This document shows, piece by piece, positions 17,416-27,615 of a stretch of DNA of 64,000 bases. The DNA comes from Lachnospiraceae bacterium (GTDB lineage Bacteria > Bacillota > Clostridia > Lachnospirales > Lachnospiraceae): NCBI GenBank assembly GCA_017521195.1, contig JAFXGP010000065.1:1-64000 (forward strand), given 5' to 3'. Every line of letters begins with the position of its first letter. The stretch's first letter is position 1. The notes beneath the pieces are model-generated. The model saw only the letters and a list, made by a program, of their open reading frames with translations, did no database searches and was not told the DNA's origin. The translations under genes were made by a program, and so were the position numbers.

Positions 17416-18948
17416 ATGAAGTCTATTGAATACTTAGTTACCGGTGAAGAAATGCAACGATATGACGCCAATACCATAGAACACTTCAAAGTTCCCGGAT
17501 TAATTTTGATGGAGCAGGCAGCTTTATCTGCTGTAACAGAAATTATTCGTCTGTTTCCTGATACCAATAAAAAGATTTTAATCTTATCCGGTAAAGGAAA
17601 CAACGGTGGCGATGCTATGGCCGTAGCAAGACTTCTAAAGCAAAAAAATTATCCGGTTACGGTTTCCATAATTACGAACAAGGTTTTGGATTGTAAGGAT
17701 TTCAGTGAATCTGCGGCTGTACAGTACAATATATTAAAAAGTATGAATGTTCCACTGGTTACCAATATGGTATCTGATTCATATGATATTATCATAGATG
17801 GTATCTTTGGTGTTGGACTAAATCGTGAAATTACCGGGATGGCAGCGTCTATCATCCAAGAAGCCAATTTATGTCATGGCCATAAAATTGCTTTAGACAT
17901 TCCTTCCGGCATTGACAGTTCTACAGGAACTGTATTCGGTATCGCCTTCAAAGCAGATTATACAATTACATTTGCCTTTCTAAAGAGAGGACTTTATCTC
18001 TATCCCGGTGCAAGTTACTGCGGAACTATCATAAAAAAAGAAATCGGTATTACAAATGACAGTTTTTTAGAACATCCCCCTGAAATGTTTGCCCTGACCG
18101 GAGATGTAAAAGATTATCTTCCTGTCAGAAACCCTTGGGGACATAAAGGAACTTTTGGTAAAATTTTTTTGATTGCAGGCAGCAAGAAAATTGGCGGAGC
18201 TGCTATTTTATCCGGAAAAGCCTCTATGATGTGTGGTTGCGGAATGTTAAAAATCTGTATCCACAAAGAACATAAAAGTGAAATATTGACAACACTTCCG
18301 GAAGCCATGATTGACTGCTATGATACTAAGGAAACTGCCGTTACAAATGTAATGAATGGTATAGTATGGGCAGATGTAATAGCCATCGGTCCGGGTATCG
18401 ATACTAATGATATTTCAAAAGCTATGCTGGAAACCGTTATTAAAAACTCAAATAAACCCTTAGTATTGGATGCAGATGCTTTAAATCTGTTAGCAAACCA
18501 TGAATTATTTCGTTTATTAAAAGAATATCAAACCAATCCGGAAACAAGACGTCCCTTGGTTTTAACACCACATCCTCTGGAATTAGCACGCATTTTGGGT
18601 GTCAATAAAGAAACTTTAATTGCATCCGGGTTAGAACTTACGAATAATCTTGCTTGCAAGCTGAATGCAGTAATCGTAAAAAAAGATGCCCGTACCATTA
18701 TTTGCGGCAATCAGAAACCTTATGCCATCAATCTGTGCGGAAACAGCGGTATGGCAACTGCGGGAAGCGGAGATGTATTAACCGGAATTATTACAGCTTT
18801 GCTGGCTCTGGGATTATCTGATTATGAAGCCGGTGTTATCGGTGTGTATCTTCATGCAAAAGCAGGTGACCTTGCCGCAGATAGAAAGAATGAACACAGC
18901 ATGTTGGCAGGCGATATTTGTGATGCCTTAAGTACCATTCTTAAATAA
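17416..18948 (+). CDS. nnr: bifunctional NAD(P)HX epimerase/dehydratase
   Basis: A 510-residue enzyme that repairs hydrated NADH and NADPH. The N-terminal YjeF epimerase domain (about 1-215) carries GNNGGD at 61-66 and a Rossmann-like fold. The C-terminal ADP-dependent dehydratase of the ribokinase type (about 225-510) carries VLDADALNLL and the catalytic GSGDVLTG near the end. The start is ATG 17416, six bases after GGAG at 17406-17409; the in-frame ATG at 17404 overlaps that site. It is the third gene after rex. In many Firmicutes an nnr-type gene stands beside alr, as here. Confidence 0.93.
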   Translation: MKSIEYLVTGEEMQRYDANTIEHFKVPGLILMEQAALSAVTEIIRLFPDTNKKILILSGKGNNGGDAMAVARLLKQKNYPVTVSIITNKVLDCKDFSESAAVQYNILKSMNVPLVTNMVSDSYDIIIDGIFGVGLNREITGMAASIIQEANLCHGHKIALDIPSGIDSSTGTVFGIAFKADYTITFAFLKRGLYLYPGASYCGTIIKKEIGITNDSFLEHPPEMFALTGDVKDYLPVRNPWGHKGTFGKIFLIAGSKKIGGAAILSGKASMMCGCGMLKICIHKEHKSEILTTLPEAMIDCYDTKETAVTNVMNGIVWADVIAIGPGIDTNDISKAMLETVIKNSNKPLVLDADALNLLANHELFRLLKEYQTNPETRRPLVLTPHPLELARILGVNKETLIASGLELTNNLACKLNAVIVKKDARTIICGNQKPYAINLCGNSGMATAGSGDVLTGIITALLALGLSDYEAGVIGVYLHAKAGDLAADRKNEHSMLAGDICDALSTILK

Positions 18949-18976
18949 GAGAATAAAAATAATATAAAATACGCAG

Positions 18977-18993
18977 AAAGAGAACTTCTCTTT
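18977..18993 (+). other. small hairpin just before the alr ribosome binding site
   Basis: AAAGAGA (18977-18983) and TCTCTTT (18987-18993) form a perfect 7-bp stem with a 3-base loop. It ends directly before the GGAGG at 18994-18998, which remains unpaired. It may affect coupling between nnr and alr; no clear terminator T-tract follows. Confidence 0.35.
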
Positions 18994-19005
18994 GGAGGCT
19001 ATATT

Positions 19006-20199
19006 ATGAATAAACATTATGACAGAATATTTGCAGCTATTGATTTAGATGCTGTCTCTTATAATATGGATAATATTTCAAAGTTATTATCTCCCGAAAC
19101 TAAAATTATCTCTGTAGTTAAAACAGATGGGTACGGGCATGGAGCTGTTCCCATTGCCAAAGAGCTGGAAAACAAAGAGTATATGTTTGGTTTTGCTACA
19201 GCAACAGCAGAAGAAGCTTTGATTTTACGTAAAGCCGGAATTCAAAAACCTATTCTTGTATTAGGCTATGTATTTCCTTATGCCTATGAACAAATGGTCC
19301 TGAATGAAATACGATTTACGGTTTTCAGAAATGATATGCTTCTGCAAATCGAAGAAACAGCCGCCAAATGTAACAAAACAGCTTTCGTCCATATCAAGAC
19401 AGATACAGGTATGAGCAGAATTGGAATTCGCCCGGATGAAAGCGGATGTGAGTTTATAAATAACATTCTTCAATATAAACATATCAAAATTGAAGGAATC
19501 TTTACTCATTTTGCCAAGGCCGATTATGAAGATAAAAGTGATGCTAATAAGCAATTATTAATTTTCCGTAATTTCTGCCGGACAACAGAAGAAAAATTAC
19601 AACTGCAAATACCAATTAAACATTGTGCCAACAGTGCCGCCGCACTGGAAATGCCGGAATCTCATATGGATGTGGTGCGTATTGGTATTTCCACATACGG
19701 ATTATGGCCTTCGGATGAAATAAAAAAAGAGGTATGTTGTTTGAAACCTGCCTTTTCCCTTCACAGTCACATTGTATTTTTAAAAACACTGGAAGCAGGT
19801 AAAGAAATCAGTTATGGTGGAACCTATATCACAGAAAAACGTACGAAAGTAGCAACTATTCCTGTGGGATACGGAGACGGTTATCCCCGTACACTTTCCA
19901 ATCAGGGTTATGTGTTGATTCATGGGAAAAAAGCACCTATTTTAGGTAAAGTATGTATGGATCAATTTATGGTAGATGTGACAGATATAGAAAATGTGAA
20001 AGAGGGCGATGAGGTTATTCTTATCGGAGCCTGCGGTCAGGAAACCATTACTATGGAAGATTTAGGAGAATTAGCCGACCGCTTTAATTATGAATTAGCC
20101 TGCGTCATTGGAAAACGTGTTCCACGAATTTATTATAAAGATGGAAAACAGTGTTACGCAAAGGATTACTTTAACGATTATACATTTGATAGAATTTGA
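19006..20199 (+). CDS. alr: alanine racemase
   Basis: A 397-residue PLP enzyme that interconverts L- and D-alanine for peptidoglycan. The PLP lysine is Lys39 in VVKTDGYGHG. The catalytic tyrosine of the second monomer lies in ISYGGTY, before VGYGDGYPR. The N-terminal TIM barrel and C-terminal beta domain are both present and the length is normal for the family. GGAGG at 18994-18998 precedes the ATG. The gene stands between nnr and a MazF-type toxin, the same order as alr and ndoA in Bacillus subtilis, but the antitoxin gene that lies between them there is missing. Confidence 0.96.
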   Translation: MNKHYDRIFAAIDLDAVSYNMDNISKLLSPETKIISVVKTDGYGHGAVPIAKELENKEYMFGFATATAEEALILRKAGIQKPILVLGYVFPYAYEQMVLNEIRFTVFRNDMLLQIEETAAKCNKTAFVHIKTDTGMSRIGIRPDESGCEFINNILQYKHIKIEGIFTHFAKADYEDKSDANKQLLIFRNFCRTTEEKLQLQIPIKHCANSAAALEMPESHMDVVRIGISTYGLWPSDEIKKEVCCLKPAFSLHSHIVFLKTLEAGKEISYGGTYITEKRTKVATIPVGYGDGYPRTLSNQGYVLIHGKKAPILGKVCMDQFMVDVTDIENVKEGDEVILIGACGQETITMEDLGELADRFNYELACVIGKRVPRIYYKDGKQCYAKDYFNDYTFDRI

Positions 20200-20304
20200 T
20201 ATTTTTAGTATACCTTCGAATAATGTGGCAATACTTCTATTATTGAAAAGCTGACCACCAAAAGGGACACAGCAACAGCTATATTAGATGAAGGAAGTGA
20301 TTTT

Positions 20305-20643
20305 TTGAAACGCGGAGACGTGTATTATGCAGATCTAAGACCTGTAATCGGTTCAGAGCAGGGTGGTATCCGACCGGTTTTGATTATACAAAATGATATG
20401 GGAAATAAACACAGCCCAACAGTGATTTGTGCAGCTATTACATCAAAGTTAACAAAACATAAATTACCTACTCATATTGATCTGGCATGTGCCAAATATG
20501 ATATGGTTAAGGATTCAGTAATTTTGTTGGAACAGCTGAGAACAATAGATAAAAAAAGACTAAAAGATAAAGTATGTCACCTGGATGATTTCATTATGGA
20601 ACAGGTCAATGAGGCTCTGAAGATAAGCTTGGAATTACATTGA
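20305..20643 (+). CDS. mazF: MazF/NdoA-type mRNA interferase toxin without adjacent antitoxin
   Basis: A 112-residue PemK/MazF endoribonuclease, very close to B. subtilis NdoA along its whole length. Arg23 (in GGIRPV) and Thr46 (in AAIT) correspond to the catalytic Arg25 and Thr48 of NdoA, so the toxin looks active. It starts with TTG, seven bases after AAGGAAG at 20291-20297; no ATG is better placed. The 105 bases between alr and this gene hold no antitoxin reading frame; the longest ATG frame there is seven codons. The antitoxin is therefore encoded elsewhere or absent. Confidence 0.94.
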   Translation: MKRGDVYYADLRPVIGSEQGGIRPVLIIQNDMGNKHSPTVICAAITSKLTKHKLPTHIDLACAKYDMVKDSVILLEQLRTIDKKRLKDKVCHLDDFIMEQVNEALKISLELH

Positions 20644-20718
20644 CGTTTTTTTTCTAAAGTGATATATTTTATAAGATACGTAGATTTTAAGCCAAAAAGG
20701 CTGGAAAGAGGAAAACAA

Positions 20719-21447
20719 ATGTCAGGACATTCTAAATTTGCAAATATTAAACACAAAAAAGAAAAAAATGATGCTGCAAAAGGTAAAATTTTCACCATTA
20801 TCGGTAGAGAAATTGCAGTAGCAGTAAAAGAAGGCGGACCGGATCCAACAAATAACTTTAAATTAGCAAAAGTTATTGAAAAAGCAAAATCCAACAACAT
20901 GCCAAACGATACCATCGAAAGAGGGATCAAAAGAGCTGCCGGTGATTTAGGAAACGTTAACTATGAATATGTTACATATGAAGGTTATGGACCAAACGGA
21001 ATTGCTATTATTGTAAATGCATTAACAGATAACAAAAACAGAACTGCTTCTAATGTAAGAAGTGCTTTTACAAAAGGAAACGGAAGTATTGGTACTCCGG
21101 GTTGTGTATCTTTCAGTTTTGATGAAAAAGGTCAGATTATCATTGATAAAGAAGAATGCGATATGGATGCTGATGATTTAATGATGATCGCGTTAGATGC
21201 AGGTGCCGATGACTTTAACGAAGAAGATGATAGTTTTGAAGTATTAACTGCACCTGATACATTTGATGAAGTAAAAAAGGCTTTAGAAGAAGCCGGTATT
21301 CCTATGGTAAGTGCAGAAGTTACCATGATTCCACAGAATTATGTAGAATTAACAGATGAAAATGCCATTAAGAGCCTTCAGAAAACACTTGATTTATTAG
21401 ATGAAGATGATGACGTTCAATCTGTATACCACAACTGGGATGAATAA
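20719..21447 (+). CDS. yebC: YebC/PmpR family protein
   Basis: A 242-residue protein of the YebC family, whose members act as transcription regulators or help ribosomes translate proline stretches. The N terminus MSGHSKFANIKHKK is the family signature (usually MAGHSKW), and the GCVSFSFDEKG and acidic C-terminal regions are typical. The start is ATG 20719 after AGAGGAA; longer in-frame starts would add about 20 residues absent in the family. It stands alone between mazF and metY. Confidence 0.94.
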   Translation: MSGHSKFANIKHKKEKNDAAKGKIFTIIGREIAVAVKEGGPDPTNNFKLAKVIEKAKSNNMPNDTIERGIKRAAGDLGNVNYEYVTYEGYGPNGIAIIVNALTDNKNRTASNVRSAFTKGNGSIGTPGCVSFSFDEKGQIIIDKEECDMDADDLMMIALDAGADDFNEEDDSFEVLTAPDTFDEVKKALEEAGIPMVSAEVTMIPQNYVELTDENAIKSLQKTLDLLDEDDDVQSVYHNWDE

Positions 21448-21478
21448 ATTTAACAACTTTTAAAATGGGGAGTTTATT

Positions 21479-22765
21479 ATGAGTAAAAAATATGCAAAAG
21501 AGACTGTTTGTATTCAGTCCGGATGGCAGCCAAAGAATGGTGAGCCTAGAATTTTACCAATTTATCAGAGTACAACATTCAAATATGAAACCAGTGAACA
21601 AATGGGTAGATTATTCGACTTGGAAGAAAGCGGATATTTCTATACCAGACTTCAGAATCCCACCAATGATTATGTCGCTGCAAAGATTTGTGAACTTGAA
21701 GGCGGAGTAGCAGCTATGCTTACTTCTTCTGGACAGGCTGCAAACTACTATGCAATCTTCAATATCTGTGAGACAGGAGATCATGTGATAATGTCATCTA
21801 CTGTTTATGGCGGAACACACAATCTGATTACTGTTACCATGAAGAAAATGGGTATTGAATGTACGGTTGTAGACCCTGATGCTTCTTTGGATGAACTTAG
21901 AAAGACAATTCAGCCAAACACAAAATGTGTATTTGGTGAAACTATTGCCAACCCGGCATTAGTAGTTTTAGATATTGAAAAATTTGCCACTTTGGCTCAT
22001 GAAGCAGGCGTACCGCTCATTATTGATAATACTTTTGCAACACCAATCAACTGTAATCCTTTCGAATGGGGTGCCGACATCGTAACTCATTCAACTACAA
22101 AATACATGGATGGTCATGCAATGACAGTAGGTGGAGCTATTGTTGACAGTGGTAATTTTAATTGGACTGCTCATGCAGAAAAATTCCCGGGACTTTGTAC
22201 TCCTGACGATTCTTACCATGGTGTTACATATACTGAAAAATTCGGCAAGGGTGCTTATATTACTAAAGCTACCGTACAGTTAATGAGAGATTTAGGTTCT
22301 ATACAGGCTCCTCAGAATGCATTTCTTTTAAATGTAGGCCTTGAAACCCTGCCTCTTCGTATGGAACGTCATTGCAGCAATGCACAAAAAGTTGCTGAAT
22401 TTTTAGAAAATCATGAAAAAGTTGCCTGGGTAAATTATCCCGGACTTCCCGGTAACAAATATTATGATCTTGCACAGAAATACATGCCAAAGGGAAGCTG
22501 TGGTGTTATTTCCTTTGGATTAAAGAGTGGAAGAATCGGTGCCGGTAAAATGATGGATCATTTGGAGCTGGCAGCCATTGTAACACATGTAGCAGATGCA
22601 AGAACTTGTGTTTTACATCCGGCAAGCCATACCCATCGTCAGATGTCAGATGAACAGTTAGTGGATGCAGGTGTTGCTCCTGATTTAATCCGTTTATCTG
22701 TAGGTATCGAAAATGTAGATGATATTATTGCAGATTTAAAACAGGCAATTGAAAAGGCAGATTAA
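21479..22765 (+). CDS. metY: O-acetylhomoserine sulfhydrylase
   Basis: A 428-residue PLP enzyme of the Cys/Met metabolism family. It would form homocysteine from O-acetylhomoserine and sulfide. The PLP lysine is Lys208 in HSTTKYMDGH. The substrate region YTRLQNPTN and the SSGQAA motif are intact, and the extra internal segment (about 225-265) separates MetY from MetB and MetC. A GGGGAG site precedes the ATG. Its stop codon overlaps the start of the next gene by one base, so the two are translationally coupled. Confidence 0.93.
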   Translation: MSKKYAKETVCIQSGWQPKNGEPRILPIYQSTTFKYETSEQMGRLFDLEESGYFYTRLQNPTNDYVAAKICELEGGVAAMLTSSGQAANYYAIFNICETGDHVIMSSTVYGGTHNLITVTMKKMGIECTVVDPDASLDELRKTIQPNTKCVFGETIANPALVVLDIEKFATLAHEAGVPLIIDNTFATPINCNPFEWGADIVTHSTTKYMDGHAMTVGGAIVDSGNFNWTAHAEKFPGLCTPDDSYHGVTYTEKFGKGAYITKATVQLMRDLGSIQAPQNAFLLNVGLETLPLRMERHCSNAQKVAEFLENHEKVAWVNYPGLPGNKYYDLAQKYMPKGSCGVISFGLKSGRIGAGKMMDHLELAAIVTHVADARTCVLHPASHTHRQMSDEQLVDAGVAPDLIRLSVGIENVDDIIADLKQAIEKAD

Positions 22766-23853
22766 TGAACTTAGAAAACATGGATGGAAATAAAAAAACA
22801 GGTAAAATATTATTTGAATTTGGAATCCTTATTCTGATTGGAACATTGTTAAGTTATTACGGAATCCAACAATGTATCATTCAAGGATGGAAAGTTTCTG
22901 CAGGCGGAGAATTATTTTCTAAAGCTTTTATACAAAATGGCGGCAGTTATGTCATTACATATTTAACTCAGGAAAGTATTTATTTGTCATTTTTATCTGT
23001 TTTATTTTCCTTTTTAGGTAATAAAGAAGAACTTGTTCTGTTTATAAACTTAATATTACAGCTTATAGGTATCTTATTTTTCTATTTGGGTATCAAAAAA
23101 ATATCAACAATTACTTTCTCTGTAATTGTTGCAACCATCAGCGGTTTACTAAGCAGTTATTATTATACAATTACCATGGATTGCTCTATGCATATCATAT
23201 GGTGCTTATCAGCAATATTGTTCTGGATATTAACAAAGTTGTATTGTGATTGCCATGGAAAATTCTTCAAATATCTTATTGTGGGAATTTTACTGGGAAT
23301 ATCTTGTTATGTAGATATAGCTGCATTTTTCTTACTGGTTGTATTTATAATTTTTGTATTTGCAGATGGACATTTTTCTTTCAAAGAAAAATTATTACAG
23401 TTATTATGGTTCCTTATCACTGTTATTGGTAGTTTCTTTACGATGTTTTATCTATGGAATAACTATTCATTTAATGACTTCTTATTCTATAAATGGCTAA
23501 ACGAAAGATTGCTTTACTTTACAAAAGCTTCACACTTTAACCATTATGTATCTCTTGGTATTATTTTTATATTTAGTGTTATTTTCTTTGCGATTAATCG
23601 CCCTGAAAGTAATGCGGAACCTGTAGAAGATGCCGAGAAAGCAGTTGATGTAGTTGAATCTGTAGCTGAAGTTCCTGTCGAAACCGTAGAAGAGATTGCC
23701 AAACCGGTTAAGTTTATTGAAAATCCTTTACCTTTACCTAAAAAACATGTAAAAAAAGAAATGAATTATGCATTTGAACCAACTCCTGATCAAATGCACT
23801 ATGATTTAAACAATTATAGTGTAGATGATGACTATGATTTAAAAGATATTTAA
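22765..23853 (+). CDS. polytopic membrane protein of unknown function
   Basis: A 362-residue protein with about nine hydrophobic spans between residues 15 and 285, followed by an acidic cytoplasmic tail of about 75 residues rich in Val, Glu and Pro. The arrangement recalls mannosyltransferase-type (GT39-like) membrane enzymes, but I see no clear catalytic DE motif in the first loop. The ATG overlaps the metY stop, with AAAGG seven bases upstream. A strong terminator follows. Function unknown. Confidence 0.7.
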   Translation: MNLENMDGNKKTGKILFEFGILILIGTLLSYYGIQQCIIQGWKVSAGGELFSKAFIQNGGSYVITYLTQESIYLSFLSVLFSFLGNKEELVLFINLILQLIGILFFYLGIKKISTITFSVIVATISGLLSSYYYTITMDCSMHIIWCLSAILFWILTKLYCDCHGKFFKYLIVGILLGISCYVDIAAFFLLVVFIIFVFADGHFSFKEKLLQLLWFLITVIGSFFTMFYLWNNYSFNDFLFYKWLNERLLYFTKASHFNHYVSLGIIFIFSVIFFAINRPESNAEPVEDAEKAVDVVESVAEVPVETVEEIAKPVKFIENPLPLPKKHVKKEMNYAFEPTPDQMHYDLNNYSVDDDYDLKDI

Positions 23854-23860
23854 AAGATAA

Positions 23861-23888
23861 AAAAGAGCTGAATAAGCTCTTTTTTTTG
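23861..23888 (+). terminator. rho-independent terminator
   Basis: AAAAGAGCT (23861-23869), loop GAATA and AGCTCTTTT (23875-23883) form a perfect 9-bp stem running into a continuous T-tract to 23887. It ends the metY operon. Confidence 0.95.
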
Positions 23889-23955
23889 TGCCATCCTATA
23901 GATAGGAAATGTATATCCAAATCACAAGTCATAAAATTAAAGGAGAGTTTCTAAT

Positions 23956-24738
23956 ATGTCCAAAGGCAAAAAAAACGAAAACAAATCCCATAATAAAGCT
24001 ACAAAAAATAATACAGATAAATGCAAAACTTCTGACACAGAATCTTCAAAAATACAAAATACAACAGAAATGATTGAATCTGAAAAATGGCAACAAGAAC
24101 AATTAGAAGAAGACGGGAAAGTAATGCTAAAAAACAATTCTAACAATCATAAAATCCAACTTTTATCAATTATTGGAGAAATTGAAGGTCATGATGTGTT
24201 AGGAAACAACACAAAATCTACCAAATATGAACATATTTTACCCATGCTGGCATCCATTGAAGATTCAGAAGAGATCCAAGGTGTACTTTTGTTATTAAAC
24301 ACCATGGGCGGCGATGTGGAAGCAGGTCTGGCTATTGCCGAAATGATTGCCTCTTTAAGCAAACCTACCGTATCTCTGGTTCTTGGAGGCAGTCATTCCA
24401 TCGGGGTTCCCATTGCAGTCAGCAGTGATTATTCCTTTATTGTACCTACCGGAACTATGGTAATCCATCCGGTACGTATGACGGGACTGGTAATTGGTGC
24501 CCAACCTACCTACGATTATTTTAAACAGATGCAGACAAGGATTATTACCTTTGTAAGTAAACATTGCAATATTACAAAAAAAAGATTAGAAACCTTAATG
24601 ATGCAAACCGGTATCCTAACTAAAGATGTAGGAAGTATTTTGGTTGGAAAAGAAGCTGTAGAAGAAGGTTTGATTAACGAAGTGGGGGGTATCTCCAAAG
24701 CTATTTCAAAATTGCATGAAATGATTGAAAATGAATAA
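23956..24738 (+). CDS. tepA: ClpP-class serine protease (TepA/YmfB-like)
   Basis: A 260-residue protease of the ClpP/crotonase superfamily. After a hydrophilic Lys/Asn-rich segment (1-65), the core shows NTMGGD (115-120), the nucleophile Ser148 in GGSHSIG and the catalytic-type His171 in VIHPVR. It lacks the ClpP N-terminal axial loop and is probably not partnered with ClpX. In Bacillus subtilis the homologue YmfB/TepA sits next to spoIIIE, the same arrangement as here. A role in protein translocation or sporulation signalling has been proposed for that family; the substrate is unknown. An AAAGGAG site precedes the ATG. Confidence 0.87.
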   Translation: MSKGKKNENKSHNKATKNNTDKCKTSDTESSKIQNTTEMIESEKWQQEQLEEDGKVMLKNNSNNHKIQLLSIIGEIEGHDVLGNNTKSTKYEHILPMLASIEDSEEIQGVLLLLNTMGGDVEAGLAIAEMIASLSKPTVSLVLGGSHSIGVPIAVSSDYSFIVPTGTMVIHPVRMTGLVIGAQPTYDYFKQMQTRIITFVSKHCNITKKRLETLMMQTGILTKDVGSILVGKEAVEEGLINEVGGISKAISKLHEMIENE

Positions 24739-24765
24739 AAACATATGATATACTATCCTAGGTAT

Positions 24766-24806
24766 ATTGTTGTCATGGACACAACACTATGTTGTGTCTT
24801 GACAAT
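24766..24806 (+). other. long hairpin before ftsK
   Basis: A perfect 9-bp inner stem (24778-24786 with 24790-24798, loop CTA) is extended by a bulged outer stem (ATTGT and TCA on the left, TTGACAAT on the right). No T-tract follows, so it is not a classical terminator. It may be an operator or an mRNA processing element in the leader of ftsK. Confidence 0.5.
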
Positions 24807-24842
24807 CTACATTTAATGATATTTAGGAAGGTTTGATAATTT

Positions 24843-27569
24843 ATGGCTAGAACTTCAGGCACACAAAAGAAAAGCAGTGGGTCTAAAAATATAACAAAAA
24901 ATACAACCGGAAGTGGTAGAAGAACCACTTCCCAGGCTGTAAAAACCACATCAAGACAAAAAAGCGAACAGGAAAGAATGATTAGCAACGAGATTACTTT
25001 ACTGCTTCTTTTAGCTGTAACTATTTTGTTATTCTTATGTAATTTCGGAATTATTGGTCCGGTAGGAAATGCTATCTCCGGATTTTTGTTTGGTATGTTT
25101 GGATTGCTGGCATATATTGCTCCGATTTTTATTTTTGTAGCTATTGCCTTTGGTATTTCAAACAAAGGAAATGGTATTGCAATTATGAAACTTATTGCAG
25201 CCATTATACTGTTTTTATGCATAGGTTCTTTTTTACATATTATACAGGGTGACTTAAAAGGAACTATGGGATATTCTGTTTCCCAGCTTTATACTCTGGG
25301 AAAAGAAAGTAAACTTGGCGGAGGTATACTTTGCGGTTCCTTTGCCTATTTGCTTTATTCTTTACTGGATATCATTGGCTCTGTATTGATTTTAATCGTA
25401 CTGACTATTGGTTCCATTGTCATAATTACAGAAAAATCATTTTTAAACGGAGTGAAAAAAGGTGGACATTATGTAGTTTCTTCTGCCAAAGAAGATGCTA
25501 AATACCGTCGTGAAAAGGCTGAATCGAAACGAGAAGCTATACGCTTACAACGAGAAAATCAGCAGCTTGAATCAGATGCAAAAAAACAGGAAGAACAGGA
25601 ACAAAACATTCAGGAAGAGGCTGAAAAAATTCTTCGAAAAGACAAAAAAGTCTCCGGTGTAATATTGGATACTAAATTACCTTCAAAAGTACCTGCTCAC
25701 GAATCAAACAGACATGACAACATCCATGAAATCACTTTAGCTGATTTAGAAAACGAAGTGGAAGTAACTGAAAAAATATCTGCTCCTATTACCTCTGAAC
25801 CAAAATTTGATTTTGATAACATTCAAATTCATGGTGCTCATCAAATTGAATTAGATGAAACTGTCGAATTCCATTTGGAACAACAGTCACCGATGCAATC
25901 CGGTATGAAGGAACTGATTCCGACAGAGATTGAAGAAGATGCCGTCCAGGAAAGATTTGAAGAAATAACACCAACTCCGGCCAGACAGAAACGACCTGTA
26001 GCTAAACCGGTAGAATTATCTGAAAAAGAAAAAATTATGAAAGCTGCCGGTCAGGATATTAAAGCTATAAAAGAATCGGAAAAACAACCTCCGAGACCTT
26101 ATATGTTCCCACCAATTTCGTATTTAAAGAAAACTGATCCTTCCAAAAACGGAAGCGGTATGGAACAATTAAAAGAAACAGCAATGCGATTACAACAAAC
26201 TTTAAGTACCTTTGGTGTTAGAGTTACTATAACCGATATCAGTCAGGGACCGGCTGTTACCCGTTATGAATTACAACCTGAACAAGGGGTAAAAGTCAGT
26301 AAAATTGTAGGACTTGCAGATGATATTAAATTAAATCTTGCTGCTACAGATATCCGTATGGAAGCTCCTATTCCGGGAAAAGCAGCTATTGGTATTGAAG
26401 TTCCCAACAAAGAAAATGCCTCTGTAGGTCTCCGTGACTTATTAGAAAGCAAAGAATACAAAGATTTTCCATCTAAACTGGCATTTGCCGTTGGTAAAGA
26501 TATTGCCGGTAAAGTTGTTGTGGCAGATATTGCTAAAATGCCTCATATGCTGATTGCCGGAGCTACCGGAAGCGGAAAATCCGTATGTATCAATACTTTA
26601 ATCATGAGTTTACTCTACAAAGCAACACCGGATGAAGTTAAACTGATTATGATTGACCCTAAAGTTGTAGAATTAAGTGTATATAATGGTATTCCACACT
26701 TATTGATTCCTGTAGTTACCGATCCAAAAAAAGCTGCAGCAGCTCTCCATTGGGGTGTTGCCGAAATGACAGACCGTTATCAGAAATTTGCAGATTTAGG
26801 TGTACGCAATTTACAGGAATATAATGCTAAAATATCCCAGCAAACTTCTTCCGATGATACAGAGACACCAAAGAAAATGCCACAGATTGTTATCATCGTA
26901 GACGAACTTGCCGATTTAATGATGGTTGCTCCCGGAGAGGTAGAAGAGTCTATTTGTCGTCTGGCACAGTTAGCACGTGCTGCAGGAATTCATTTAATTA
27001 TCGCAACCCAGAGACCAAGTGTTGACGTTATCACCGGTCTTATTAAAGCCAACATGCCAAGCCGTGTTGCATTTGCCGTATCCAGTGGTGTAGACTCAAG
27101 AACAATTTTGGATATGAATGGTGCCGAGAAATTACTCGGTAAAGGAGATATGCTTTTCTATCCACAGGGATTCCCTAAACCCGCCCGTGTACAAGGTGCT
27201 TTTGTCTCTGACGAAGAGGTTGGTAACATTGTCGACTTCCTCAAAAACCAAAACCTTGGAAATGTATACAGCGAAGATATTGAGGATAAAATTAAAAATT
27301 TGGGCACTTCCGGCGGTACGGCATCTTCCGGTAACAGTGCCGACGAAAAAGATTCTTATTTTATTGATGCCGGTAAATTTATTATCGAGAAAGACAAAGC
27401 TTCTATTGGAATGCTTCAACGTGTATTTAAAATCGGCTTTAATCGTGCTGCCAGAATTATGGATCAATTAGCAGATGCCGGAGTAGTCGGGGAAGAAGAA
27501 GGAACCAAACCAAGAAAAGTACTTATGTCTTTAGAACAGTTTGAACAATATATTGAAGAAAGTTTCTAA
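24843..27569 (+). CDS. ftsK: DNA translocase FtsK/SpoIIIE
   Basis: A 908-residue hexameric DNA pump that clears chromosomes from the closing septum. A basic N-terminal tail is followed by about four membrane helices (residues about 50-200). A charged linker extends to about residue 400. The motor then shows Walker A GATGSGKS at 573-580 and Walker [12 protein letters not shown] near 685, and a conserved [12 protein letters not shown]. The C-terminal gamma winged helix (about 840-908, [20 protein letters not shown]) reads orientation sequences. The length fits SpoIIIE and FtsK of clostridia. An AGGAAGG site precedes the ATG. Confidence 0.96.
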   Translation: MARTSGTQKKSSGSKNITKNTTGSGRRTTSQAVKTTSRQKSEQERMISNEITLLLLLAVTILLFLCNFGIIGPVGNAISGFLFGMFGLLAYIAPIFIFVAIAFGISNKGNGIAIMKLIAAIILFLCIGSFLHIIQGDLKGTMGYSVSQLYTLGKESKLGGGILCGSFAYLLYSLLDIIGSVLILIVLTIGSIVIITEKSFLNGVKKGGHYVVSSAKEDAKYRREKAESKREAIRLQRENQQLESDAKKQEEQEQNIQEEAEKILRKDKKVSGVILDTKLPSKVPAHESNRHDNIHEITLADLENEVEVTEKISAPITSEPKFDFDNIQIHGAHQIELDETVEFHLEQQSPMQSGMKELIPTEIEEDAVQERFEEITPTPARQKRPVAKPVELSEKEKIMKAAGQDIKAIKESEKQPPRPYMFPPISYLKKTDPSKNGSGMEQLKETAMRLQQTLSTFGVRVTITDISQGPAVTRYELQPEQGVKVSKIVGLADDIKLNLAATDIRMEAPIPGKAAIGIEVPNKENASVGLRDLLESKEYKDFPSKLAFAVGKDIAGKVVVADIAKMPHMLIAGATGSGKSVCINTLIMSLLYKATPDEVKLIMIDPKVVELSVYNGIPHLLIPVVTDPKKAAAALHWGVAEMTDRYQKFADLGVRNLQEYNAKISQQTSSDDTETPKKMPQIVIIVDELADLMMVAPGEVEESICRLAQLARAAGIHLIIATQRPSVDVITGLIKANMPSRVAFAVSSGVDSRTILDMNGAEKLLGKGDMLFYPQGFPKPARVQGAFVSDEEVGNIVDFLKNQNLGNVYSEDIEDKIKNLGTSGGTASSGNSADEKDSYFIDAGKFIIEKDKASIGMLQRVFKIGFNRAARIMDQLADAGVVGEEEGTKPRKVLMSLEQFEQYIEESF

Positions 27570-27615
27570 TTTTTTAAATTTTACAAACAGATAACTATTA
27601 ATAAGAGGACAAAAA

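Noticed and set aside
20200..20304. Possible MazE/NdoAI antitoxin upstream of mazF
   Set aside because: The longest ATG frame is seven codons and none has antitoxin character.
24773..25222. Open minus-strand frame of 149 codons
   Set aside because: It is antisense to the membrane part of ftsK and covers its promoter region; no start signal.
27118..27471. Second plus-strand frame of 117 codons within ftsK
   Set aside because: It is an out-of-frame shadow of the FtsK motor and gamma domain.
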